From: Przewalskia tangutica
Lineage: Eukaryota > Streptophyta > Magnoliopsida > Solanales > Solanaceae
NCBI GenBank assembly: GCA_029844215.1
Contig: CM056737.1
Coordinates: forward strand, 25,107,851 to 25,171,850
Reading direction: 5' to 3'
Length of the DNA stretch: 64,000 bases
Of the stretch, positions 46,808-56,918 are shown one piece after another (position 1 is the stretch's first letter; the number at the start of each line of letters is the position of its first letter). The translations under genes and the position numbers were made by a program. The notes beneath the pieces were generated by a model. It did no database searches. It was not told the DNA's origin and saw only the letters and a list, made by a program, of their open reading frames with translations.

Positions 46808-47700
46808 CCTTCTAAGTCTCAAAACATACATGCGCCGGTATAGCCTTCACTACTATACTTACGAAACCAATTATGCCACCAATGGCCATAATATAACATA
46901 CGCGAAAAACTCCAATCCAAGCCAACGAGGAATCACCTCTAACGTGTATAACATCACCATAAGCTCCTACCCAAGGTCTAAAGGATACTCCCTTCGCACC
47001 TTCACTTCACAACAAAATGATCTCTTTTATTCTGTTAACCCACGTTCACTTCTTTCCTTACTCGTCGTACCCTTCTCGTACACCCGAACTCTCTCTAGTA
47101 CACGTACCATACTCCAGTCATCGCTTCAGTTTCCAAAACCTTGGAGTCACTACCTCCAAACTTGGTCATCTTACTAACCTCAAATTCCTATAAGGCCATT
47201 CCCGGCCTTCACGATCTGATTCTGGTCGAACATATCCACGAACTCATACGATGGTTACCTAAACCTGGGCCTAGCACCCTCGTGATCCTACCACCTGGCG
47301 GGACCACCTCGAACTGACCCCACCTCACTCCGGGCTGCGGGTTGACCCGCGATCTGGCCTCAACCCGACCCGCTATCGCCCAAACTCTCTCGTTCCCCGA
47401 TCCGGAACAATCTTACTAATTCACGTCATGAAAGCTACCACTTCCATCTCACACTACCCATGGAATTATCCCTCAATATATTTCACGCATACCAAGTACT
47501 TCGACAAAGACCAACCATAAAATCATCCACTCAAGGCGGCCTTGCATCCGAGGTCCTAACTGTTATAAATTCTAAGGCTCACAATTGTCTCGTCTCCAGA
47601 CTTACCCCTTTTCCAACTACCCACGTTTTCTAATTCGCACTTAACACAATGTTATCCGTACATAGCACTCCACATGTATCTACCATAACAACATAAACAA
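46808..47700 (-). other. Conserved non-pol segment of gag-only elements (D copy)
   Basis: From 47040 it aligns with 10510-11160 of array C over nearly its full length, including TACTCGTCGTACCCTTCTCG, CTTGGTCATCTTACTA and GGGTTGACCCGCGA. The first 230 bases match F better. On the opposite strand a frame of 124 codons (46803-47177) starts MFLLSLKTY; it is not kept in C, so I do not call it a gene. Function unknown. Confidence 0.6.
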
Positions 47701-47709
47701 GTCTCTTAA

Positions 47710-48509
47710 GGGCTAAAGATATCTCCGCAACTACTGCCTCACTTTCCCTTTGTCGCTCTAATCATAATCTTGCTCGCAGTCGCCTAGCTATACAAGGCGA
47801 TGAACCACCACCGATCCCGAAGTCGAGTCTCTACATCGTGCTACCTACGGTCGGACAAACTCTCACCAAATGGCCTGTTGGCCGCAAGCATACAAGCCGC
47901 CGAGCGACGACACTCATAATGGAGTCTATTACAATGGCCACAACGAGGTAGGGGTGACCTCATCTGACTAACACCCCCTTCTCCCGAACAACTGAACCCG
48001 CCACTGACCCGGTAGGCTGAGTCGTCCCTCTTGTATCCCTCCTACTTGGACATCCTCCCATCACATGGCCCTGACGGCCGCAAGTATAACAATCTCCCAA
48101 ACTAGCACGATACCCTGAGGATCATCCTCAGCTCTCTATCCATATAACTCTGGCGAACTGCAACTCAAGAAATCCCGAAGTCTCAGACTATCGGATCTAG
48201 GGTGAATCACTGGTACTGCTGGAACCACCGGTTCCCGTCCGTCCTCATTCCCAGCCACCAGCCTAGCTAGTAACTTGGGCCATCTCCTTCTAACTCATAT
48301 CCTCGGCTCCTGGTCGTGGAACGAGACCAGTGTATCGTGGCCTCGATGAGAAATCTGCCGCTCTAAACTCTGCGGGGCTAGCGGCGTCATAAAACTCGTC
48401 GTCAAGTACTATCTCGTAATGACTGGGCTGTGCCCTCGTAACCCTCGTGCTCTACTCGCACTCTCTGCCTTGCCCTTCCGGGCTCACGGTTGCACTTGCG
48501 TAGAGGCGT
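47710..48509 (-). pseudogene. gag: Element D gag relic
   Basis: The start codon is ACG in place of ATG (48507-48509; next codons CCT CTA CGC). N-terminal DNA matches other gag copies (CTCAGACTATCGGATCTAGGGTGAATCACTGGTACTG, 48182-48217). The capsid core from FYGSRP to the knuckles is largely gone: GAGGATCATCCTCAGC (48117) is followed directly by knuckle-side text CATGGCC...GCCGCAAGTATAACAATCTCCC (48062-48100). That block occurs twice (also 47870-47905), a small internal duplication. Not coding. Confidence 0.72.
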
Positions 48510-48696
48510 AACGGTACATAAAAATATGTCGAGGAGTCCAACTTATAACACAAACTCTAAGGCACGATCTTAGAGTGAGAAGAATGAAACCAATCCTAAA
48601 TATCTCAGTAGCCTCACGATTATAGATGTGGTGCACAACACACCGATAATCAAGACTCTACTAGACACGGCAGTAGACACTTTCCGAGGATTAACT

Positions 48697-48708
48697 GCTC
48701 TGATACCA
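48697..48708 (-). promoter_or_regulatory. Primer binding site for initiator tRNA-Met, intact (D)
   Basis: TGGTATCAGAGC on the minus strand, four bases from the LTR end at 48713. Confidence 0.9.
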
Positions 48709-48712
48709 CTTT

Positions 48713-49621
48713 TGTCACGACCCGACCTCGGGCCCGTGACTGGTGCCTTACCCCGGGCACCCTAGTGATACAAACATCAGAGAAAATCAGCGGAAATAAA
48801 ACTTAAGCATGAATCAAGACATAAAATAAGCAATAGGCTAACCAAAACGGTTACTTTCCTGAATATATATAAAAATTGAACAGTTAAATCCCTTACAAAC
48901 CCTGCCACATTACTACGGACCTGCAATTTTTATAATAACTATGACGGACAGGGCCCGCCATACCACGAATGTACAAGATCCTACAAACTCGTGGAATCAT
49001 ACTAAAGATAAGCCTCGGAGAAACGGGGCTTCCTAAAACGAATCGTGATCCATGAGCGAGGATCAACAACCGGTGTACCTACTGCGGCATGAACGCAGCC
49101 CCAAAGGAGGTCAAGATAACAGTACCAAGTATGTGAAACTGAAATCGGTAATAGAATCATAGCGATCTATATAAAATAGGAGGCATGTATGATAACCAAA
49201 CTACATAATATGTAGCGATCGTATCAAATCGGGGACTCACGCCTCAAAGTCATCACTAAAATATAACCGCGGTCTCACGCCCACCAAATCAATCATGCGC
49301 GCATGCCCGGAATTCTCCATCGGTGTAGACATGTCCAGATGCAATAACCATATCCCGTAATCAACCTGCCGCGTGGCCACATGCCCCGAATTCTTCATCG
49401 GTCGCATATGTCCATGTAACAATACTAACAATATCCCGTAATCAACCTGCCGCGTACATGCCCCTAATTCTTCATCGGTGCGCGTACGTCCATGTAACAA
49501 TAATAACAATATACGGTAATCAACCTGCCAGACGCTACATGCCCCGAATTCTTCATCGCGCGTATATGTCCATGTAACAATAACAACAATATACCGGTAA
49601 TCAACCACCGCCAGCCCACAT
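48713..49621 (-). repeat. Element D: 5' LTR, first part
   Basis: Starts TGTCACGACCCGACCTCGGG like 24405, with a TATA run (48863-48873) and minisatellite copies (49300-49600). It breaks at GCCCACAT, where G is inserted. Confidence 0.86.
49617..49621. other. Target-site duplication of element G, left copy
   Basis: CACAT, repeated at 59275-59279. The host text rejoins as minisatellite sequence (CACATGCCCCCGGAATTC). Confidence 0.88.
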
Positions 49622-52014
49622 TATCACGACGTTCGGCCTCGTGGATCGGTGCTCTTCGGCACCCAAGTAGTCATACATCAGAGTAACCAGCGGAATGTAA
49701 AACAAGACAGGAAACAGTTTATAAAATAGGACACAGTTTATGTGAGAAAACGTCGCCTTTCGGCATATATAAATAAACATGGTTCAGCAGTTACATCCCA
49801 AAGCGCATAACATGACTACAGACCTCTAAGGAAAATATACAACTATGGCGGGACAGGGCCCCGCCATACCCTGACTGTACAAAACTATCTACAACAGGGA
49901 GATCATACCCAAAAGTAGAGCCTCCGGAGAAGATGGAGCTCCTGACACCAACGCAAAAGATCCTAAGGATGCGGATCTAGCACCTGCTTGCCTTTACTGC
50001 GGCGTAACGCAGCCCGAGAGAGTCGATGCAGTACCAGTATGTGAAACTATAAAGTACTTAAATGAAATCAAAGTATTTAAAACCTTTTCACAAATACAAT
50101 CGATTCAATTGCATATAGTGCACATCACAAACAACAAGGTAATAGGAAAAGCGTAGCAGTGTCTATTCTAGGTCGCGAATGATCGAAGCAAGGCCAATCG
50201 CCCATAGTATCATGCGTGCCTAGTCTGGACTTCCGCGGCCGCATAGGTCACGCGGACGCGTGAGGTATTCTCGCATCGGGGCAGCCAACCCCGGATCCGC
50301 TAGGCTCCGCGCACGCATAGCCTCAAAAGACGCGATAGTCTCAGCGGACCGCATAGGAATCCCCGTCGGGCTAAACACCGAATGATCAATCACGGAGCAT
50401 ACCGCGCTCCGCATAGTCTCATGAACCGCATAGGCGTATAGACCGCATCGAGGGTCAAGCCCTCGGTATAACGATCGAGGGTAGGTGATATAATAATAGT
50501 ACAGCGGACTTAGGTTAGCAAGCGTAAGCACTGCAGAAGAATGACCCCTTTACACGGCGTTTCAAGACACTAACCTGTAGCATCATAATATGTCTACTTA
50601 TCAAACAAATCTTACTACACTTAGCAATCAATACAAGGCTTTTATAAATAAACAAGTAAACAGTTCCTTTTTATCTTTCTTAAGTTGTTATACCTAACTT
50701 CCCATAAAGCTAGTATAACTCTTAAGCTTTTGTTTTAAAAACCAAATATTTATCTTCTGTTAAAAAAATGATTCAGTAGTTATTTTGAAATGCATCAGGA
50801 TTCTTATTATTCAGGCTTAAGTCAAAAGACATTGCCGTAGTTATTATTCAAGCTTAAGTCAAACGACATTGCCGTAGTTATTATTCAGTTAACATATGTA
50901 CGTCTACCGTACTATATATATGTGTTAAAATATCATGCTTAGGAAGAATCACATACCTTCTCGGCGAAAACCTCCTGCCAAGTTGAATATGCCGCGCGCA
51001 GAGAATCAGCCTATAATAGTCACATACATCTATCAAAGTCTAGACTACTCTGAAAAGTCATTCTAAACAGAGGGTTTACAATTTTACGGAAAGTCGGGCA
51101 GCACAACCCTACCCGGTGAGCTATATAAGTCTACTGTGAAAACAGTCCTTTGTGAGCACAGTTCAATTCTATTCCGTAATATTATTCTAAGTATTTAATA
51201 CTTATTCTTATACTACTACAGTATGTATTCTCTAATTCAAAAGAGGGTTAGGATTAGTTACCTCGGTAAGCCCAATAATATCCTAGATAAAGTCGCGCCT
51301 GAGCAAGGTTTAGCTCCTAAGTTGTACCCTCCGGTAGCTCCAAGAAACCTTAGAAGTTCTTCACAACTTCTTCAAAGGACTAAGGGATTTGGGCTAGGGT
51401 ATTTTGGGCATTATAACAATACTAAGACAACTTTTCTACCAAGGGAGGGGGGTAGATTTCGGGTAGGGTTGGGGGGGTAGGCCCTCGGCCAAACTCACTC
51501 AAAGGGGAGGTGTTTGGACGAACAGGCTTAAGGGAGAGGAGAGGATTTTTCAAGACTTGGAAGTAATTTGTGGATGAAGAACTCTTCATCTTTAAGGGGG
51601 TATTTATAGCTCAAGCCATGGCCAACCAATGGCCAAGATGAAGACAAGTGCAAGGCAAGTGTAGGGTGAAGATTTACTACACACAAATATCCTACCAACT
51701 CCTTGACTTTGTGCAAGGCACAAAAAACGTGCCAAGCTTAGTCCAATTCGTCCAAATGGACGTTTTAAGTCCACCAATTGGAGGGTGACAAGTGTTGCCC
51801 TCCCGTTGGTCCAAAATGTTTCGTCTCTCGGAAAAATCCGCAAAAATACTAAATGACATAGCCGGAATTTTCCCTACGAAAGCTGTGGAAACGTTTCGTC
51901 GGAAAACGATTCTTTTAGCGAGTTGTGTACAATTTTCGAACTTGGCCTAACTTTAAGGCTAAACTTTTGTACGTACGTCCTCACGTACATACTCCGGAAA
52001 TACGGGGTATAACA
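49622..52014 (-). repeat. Element G: 3' LTR
   Basis: Outer end TATCACGAC, where the 5' LTR has TGTCACGAC; inner end CGGGGTATAACA. TATA run 49765-49773, CTCATGCGG-like module 50220-50470, one 31-base-type motif (about 50694). A GCTTAAGTCAAA(A/C)GACATTGCCGTAGTTATTATTCA unit is repeated twice (50815-50890). Same class as the LTRs of E. No gene. Confidence 0.87.
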
Positions 52015-52049
52015 TTCTCCCCACTTTAGAAACATTCGTCCCGAATGTT
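52015..52049 (-). other. Polypurine tract and hairpin of G
   Basis: In element sense TCTAAAGTGGGGAGAA abuts the LTR. The hairpin AACATTCG-TCC-CGAATGTT is at 52031-52049. Confidence 0.83.
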
Positions 52050-52141
52050 CCTTCCCAAGACAGTTATCGATAAAGCTTAAACAGTTGCAAATGCCACACA
52101 CGGCCATAGAACAACACTTAGGCATATATGGTAATGGAAAT

Positions 52142-52563
52142 TTACAAGTAGGAAAGTGAATTACCTGGAGGTGTGGGGAATAGGTGAGGATACTTCTGCC
52201 TCATGTCCTCCTCAGCTTCCCACGTCATCTCCTCCCTGAGCTCGTTCCGCACGTAACTTTGTGAAGCCACGCCCTGGTCGCGACGCCTAACCCGACGATC
52301 GACTATCGCTATGGGAATCTCCTCATACGATAACCCTTCGGTCACTGGACATCGTCAATCGGTGTACCACTAGATGGATCACGATACATCTCCTCAAAGA
52401 TAGATCGTGAAAAACCGGATGCCGCCTCCGGATCGGACGGCAGATTCAACTCATAGGCAACCTTGCCTACCTGCGGACAATGCGAAGCGGCCCGATGTAA
52501 CGGTGAGTTTCCTTCTTCGAATCTCATCACACCGCCATGGGTGACACCTTTAGGAAAACCCAA
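52142..52563 (-). pseudogene. pol: Element G pol relic: integrase tail and chromodomain
   Basis: In element sense: GFPKGVTHGGVMRF (from 52563), VGKVAYELNLPSD, SIFEEMYRDPS, then in a second frame LSYEEIPIAIVDRRVRR and EEMTWEAEEDM..KYPHLFP (52142-52345). The last part matches the chromodomain at the end of Tekay-type integrases, which is thought to steer insertion to marked chromatin. A frameshift separates the two parts near 52345. The stop is close to 52142. Confidence 0.8.
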
Positions 52564-52654
52564 TCATGAACCTCGAACTCAAGATGCCGACGACGATGAT
52601 GCATCGATACATCGACTCGGTGTCGCTAATAGCCGCTCTCGGATAAGCTTCACC

Positions 52655-53430
52655 TTATCCACCGCTTTGCACCAAATCTGGTCCCACTAGCTGCACCTCG
52701 CCCACATCGAACCAACCTATAGGCGATCTGCACTTCCTTCCATACAAGGCCTCATAAGGCGCCATCTGAATACTGGAGTGGTAGCTATTATTATACGCAA
52801 ACTCAACTAGAGGCAAATGATCCTCCCAACTACCACTGAAGTCAATAACACAGGCTCGCAGCATATCCTCAAGAGTCTGGATAGTGCGCTCTGCTGTCGT
52901 GCATGCGTGGATGAAATGCGACTCGGGGATCACTGCGTCCCTAAACCCTCTGGAAGGACCTCAGAAGTTAGCGTGGCGGGCTCCTCATGCGATATGATCG
53001 AAATAGGGACTCCATGCAGTCTGACGATCTCTCGGATGTAAAGTCTGGCATAATCCTCAGCCGAAAAAGTCGTCCTGACGGGAAGAAAGTGGGCTGATTT
53101 CGTCAGCCTGTCGACAATAACCCATATAGAATCATGTCTCCTCTGAGTGCGAGGTAATCCTGTGATGAAGTCCATGTTGATTACCTCCCACTTCCAGGTC
53201 GGGATCTCTATCGTCTGTAACAAACCACCAGGCCTCTGGTGCTCTACCTTCACCTGCTGACAACACGGGCACTGAGCTACGAACTCTGCAACGTCCCTCT
53301 TCAAGCCATCCCACCAATACACAGATCTAAGGTCGTGGTACATCTTGGTCGACCCCGGATGGATAGAGTAACGCGCGCTGTGTGCTTCCCAAGAACCTAC
53401 TGCCGAAGTCCTGAAACATCTGGGACACAC
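52655..53430 (-). pseudogene. pol: Element G pol relic: integrase core
   Basis: The HHCC zinc-binding part is visible: H in SIHPGSTKMYHDL and the C-X2-C of AQCPCCQQVK. The core has MDFITGLPRTQRRHDSIWV (first Asp), VDRLTKSAHFLPVRTTFS, and REIVRLHGVPISIISHEE, where the family has Asp after IIS; the second catalytic Asp is thus His or lost in a shift. After a frame change come AERTIQTLEDML (the Glu), FSGSWEDHLPLVEFAYNNSY and MAPYEALYGRKCRSPIGWF. Two frames with a join near 52930. Integration activity is not expected as read. Confidence 0.85.
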
Positions 53431-53763
53431 AACCTGCCCTCAAACCTTAGCACCCCATCAGGTGCTACCTCAAAAGGACCCTTGCCCTCACGAAGAGTTG
53501 TATCACGATATCGAATCAAAGCTGGATCCTCGAACTGTTGCCTCTTCACCTCCTCGACGATGGAAGACTCGGCAACCTCACGAACTCTAACCCACCGCTA
53601 TCGAGAATCAATCAAGCGGACACCAAGGCTCGCTAGCGGTGCAAATCACGAACCATGTCCCTTCTCTCTAGCGCACATCGATAGGCTCCCATCGACCACG
53701 ACTCAAGAGCATACGCCACAACATTGGCCTTCCGGGTGGTACAAGATATCAACATCGTAATCC

Positions 53764-54099
53764 TTAAGCAACTCTAACCACCGTCTGCGCCGTAAGTTCG
53801 GCTCCTGCGGTGAAGATATACTGGAGGCTCTTGTGGTCTGTATAAATATCCACGTGAACCCCATACAAATAGTGCCTCCAGATCTTCAAAGCGTGAATCA
53901 CAGCTGCCAACTCTAAATCATGGGTGGGGTAGTTCCTCTCGTGTTTCTTCAGCTGTCGGGATGCATATGCTATAACCCTGCCATGCTGCATCAACACACA
54001 TCCCAACCCGATGCCTGACGCATCACAATACACGACATAACCATCTGGACCCTCTGGAAGAGTAAGAACGGGGGCGGTCGTCAGTCTCTCTTTCAGCAA
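53764..54099 (-). pseudogene. pol: Element G pol relic: RNase H
   Basis: One frame of about 110 codons holds the whole core: TTAPVLTLPEGPDGYVVYCD (first Asp), GCVLMQHGRVIAYASRQLKK, HERNYPTHDLELAAV (Glu), KIWRHYLYGVHVDIYTDHK (second Asp). All three acidic residues normally needed are present. It ends early in a shift near 53764, before the linker to integrase (53430-53760, where SRGRWEPI-type text is seen out of frame). Confidence 0.85.
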
Positions 54100-54156
54100 C
54101 TGGAAACCACCGCCACAAGCATCGATCCTGAAACTTGGCGCTTACGAGTCACCTAG

Positions 54157-54963
54157 TCAATGGTGCGAAGATAGAAGCAAACTTCTACGAACCGCGATAA
54201 TATCTGCAAGGCCCGAGCTGCGAACCTCTGTCGGAGTAGTAGGTCTAGGCCAAGTCCTGACTGCCTCGATCTTGGTCGTATCCACTCGAATGCCATCAGC
54301 CCCGACAATATGCCCAAGAAAAGCCACCGAAGCTAACCAAAACTCACATTTGGAAAACTTGGCGTATAACTGCTGGTCCCGGAGAACTGTCAGCACAGTC
54401 CTCAAATGCTCCGCGTGCTCCTGCTCTGAGCGAGAATAAACCAAGATATCATCAATGAACACTATCACAAACGTGTCCAAAAATGGTTTGAACACTCGGT
54501 TCATCAAATCCATGAATACCACGGAGCATTGGTCAACCTAAAAGACATAACCACGAACTCATAATGCGTGCATCGTGTCCGAATGCGATCCTAGGGACAT
54601 CCACTCTCGACACGAACTCGATGATAGCGATCGCAGATCAATTTTGGAGAAACATCTCGCGCCGCAACGGTCGAACAAATCATCAATCACGGGAAGGGTA
54701 TCTGTTCTTAATGGTCACCTTGTTCGTTTGCAGTAGTCAACACACGTGCGCGGCGTCCGCCCTTCTTCTTCACGAACAATCTGGCGCCCGGGGAGAAACA
54801 CTAGGTCGATAAAACCCTTCTCCAAGAAATCTCTCGGTGGTCCTTGACTCTCAACTTCGGCGGGTGCCATTCGTATGGCGGAATGGAAATAGGCAGTGTC
54901 CGCAACACATCTATACAAAACTCGATCTCCTCTCGGGAGGATACGGAGGTCGTGCGGAAACAC
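54157..54963 (-). pseudogene. pol: Element G pol relic: reverse transcriptase
   Basis: The best part is 54157-54522: FMDLMNRVFKPFLDTFVIVF, then FIDDILVYSR with the two catalytic Asp, EHAEHLRTVLTVLRDQQLYA, KFSKCEFWLASVAFLGHIVG. Upstream parts are broken: Q.ARCFSKIDLRS-like text near 54640, VTIKN.YP near 54710, FVKKKDG near 54765 and DFLEKGFI near 54815 lie in several frames. RT would have copied the element RNA in the particle. Confidence 0.85.
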
Positions 54964-55520
54964 GTCTGGGAATTCTCGACCACTGAATCGATGAAAATCT
55001 GGTACCGCGACTGATTATCAAACACCCGACGAGATGGTAGATATACCCGCCGCACCATCTTCCTAGCCTTGAGGTAGGAAATAAACCTACCCCTCGGCGA
55101 TACCGTGCTCCTCCCACTCAACAACCGGCTCGCAGAAACTGGAACCGTACTCTCTCTCTGCGGTCTACATTGGCGTAGCGAAGCTAGCCAATCCATCCCC
55201 ATGATCACGTCGAAGTCAATCATCTCCAACTCTATCAAGTCGGCTGGTCCGACGCGTAAATAGTCACAGGACAAGCTCTATATACGCCGAGCTACCACCG
55301 AATCACCATGGCGTAGCTACCTCGAAAGGGTCTATGGACTCGTGCTCTATCCTATCCTACTAGCAACAAGGGAGATATATAGGGAGTAGAACCGGATCTA
55401 TCAAAGCATACACATCAAACCGAAGCCCGATAAGGTACCGTGGCGACATCGGTGAGGCCTCACGATCTGTCGGTGGACAAAGCATAAATGCGGTCGAGGA
55501 CGCTAGGCTGAGACCGCGCC
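54964..55520 (-). pseudogene. pol: Element G pol relic: protease and linker
   Basis: Protease active-site text reads VYALIDP and then VLLP (about 55385-55410), where E and the family have DPGST; a base is missing after DPG. The linker ELEMIDFDVIMGMDWLASL is in frame at 55170-55230. The aspartic protease would cut Gag-Pol. Confidence 0.78.
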
Positions 55521-56716
55521 ACGACCTCTGCCGCGACCGCTGGTCCATGAGTACCTTGCCCTCTGGGGCGAGTAACTGTCGGGGATGAAGAAGCGGCAAC
55601 AGACCCTGTAGACTGGGCCCTACTACCAGCGCCGCCCCCGGTCGGACAAACTCTCGCGAAATGACCCTGCTGGCCACAAGTATAGCAGGCTCCGAATCTG
55701 ACTCCCGAATGGTATCTACCACAACGGGCACACCGGCGGACCTCGAGCGGTTAGCACCTGCTACCGAAATCAAGTCTGAGGCCCCGACCGCCCCGCTCTG
55801 GTATGCCGAAAATGAGGTAGGGCGCTCGCGCGGTGTGGTGCAAATCGACCTGGCGATGCCGCCCACCACGAGAACCACCAAAAGAACGGCCGTCTTGGCC
55901 TTCTTCTCGCTGGCGATATCGCTCTGCCGGTCTCTACGCTCCTCGCATCCTAGTGCATGAGCTCGCATACGGGTTATGTCCATGCTCGGTGAAGGACACA
56001 CCCGCGCAAGACTCGACCATGTAATCATCTAGCCCGTGACATAGCGATGCACCCGGTCCTCCATATCTGCTACGGCACGAGGGGACATATCGAGCCAAAG
56101 AATCAAACTCGACATTGTACTCCTCAGCATGCGTCCTCCTGTCTCGGCAACAAGAATCTATCGGCTCGTTCCTCATCTGCGGAGGCAAGAAGTGTGTGAG
56201 AAAAGCCTCAAAACTCATCCCATCTGCTGGAGTGCATGCTCTCCCGAAAGCTCCATGAATCAAACCAATCATTGCGGTATCACGCGGCCGACGCGAATAT
56301 CACGGACTCAGTCTCTGAAGCCTTGATCACCCGCATGATCCTCTGCAGCTGACGGATGAACTCCTGCGGATCATCCTCCGGCCTCGACCCGTAAAACTCC
56401 GGCGGGCTACAACTAAGGAAATCCCGTAGTCTCAAACTATTCGCTTCGGGTGCACCACGGTGCGGCGAGGCTGAGCTAATCGCCGCGTCCGGCTATCCTC
56501 GTATCGCCACAACTCTAGCCAAAAGTGGGCCATCTCCTTGTACCTAACTCCTCCGCCCAGTGTGGGACGGAGGTGTGGTGCGTGGTCTCACGGGGCGGCG
56601 GTGTCATAGAACTCGCCGTCTGGTATAGGCTGGGCACGAGCCCTCGTGACTCTGGGTGTCTGCTAGCGACTCCGCCGCTGCCTTGCCTTCAGGCGGGTTG
56701 CCTTACGTGGAGGCAT
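55521..56716 (-). pseudogene. gag: Element G gag relic
   Basis: Starts at 56716 (ATGCCTCCACGTAAGGCAAC, MPPRKAT). The conserved SPPEFYGSRPEDDPQEFI block is at 56345-56410. Also seen: MSFEAFLTHFLPPQMR, EYNVEFDSLARYVP (56095-56205) and, in another frame, MDITRMRAHALGCEERRDR. The zinc knuckle CYTCGQQGHFARVC is at 55646-55687, but in a different frame from the flanking text. The frame 55360-56028 joins this region to the protease, showing gag and pol were one unit. Three or more shifts. Confidence 0.84.
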
Positions 56717-56903
56717 AATCATACGAGGAAAGGAATACGTTAGAGGTCCAACCTATAACACGACTCTAAAGCACGATCTCGGAATGAGAAGAATGGAAAC
56801 CAATCCTAAATATCCTATAGCCTCACGATTATTGGTGTGGTGCACAACACACCGATAATCGAACTACTAGATACGGTCAGTAGACACTTTCAGAGGATTA
56901 ATC

Positions 56904-56914
56904 GCTCGATACCA
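56904..56914 (-). promoter_or_regulatory. Primer binding site of G, one base short
   Basis: The plus strand reads GCTCGATACCA; intact copies read GCTCTGATACCA. CTG has become CG, the same site affected in E and F. Confidence 0.84.
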
Positions 56915-56918
56915 CTTT

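Noticed and set aside
46803..47177. 124-codon plus-strand frame starting MFLLSLKTY, with a similar start at 38257
   Set aside because: Similarity ends after about 20 residues, it is antisense to the element, and array C has no counterpart. Listed only as a conserved segment.
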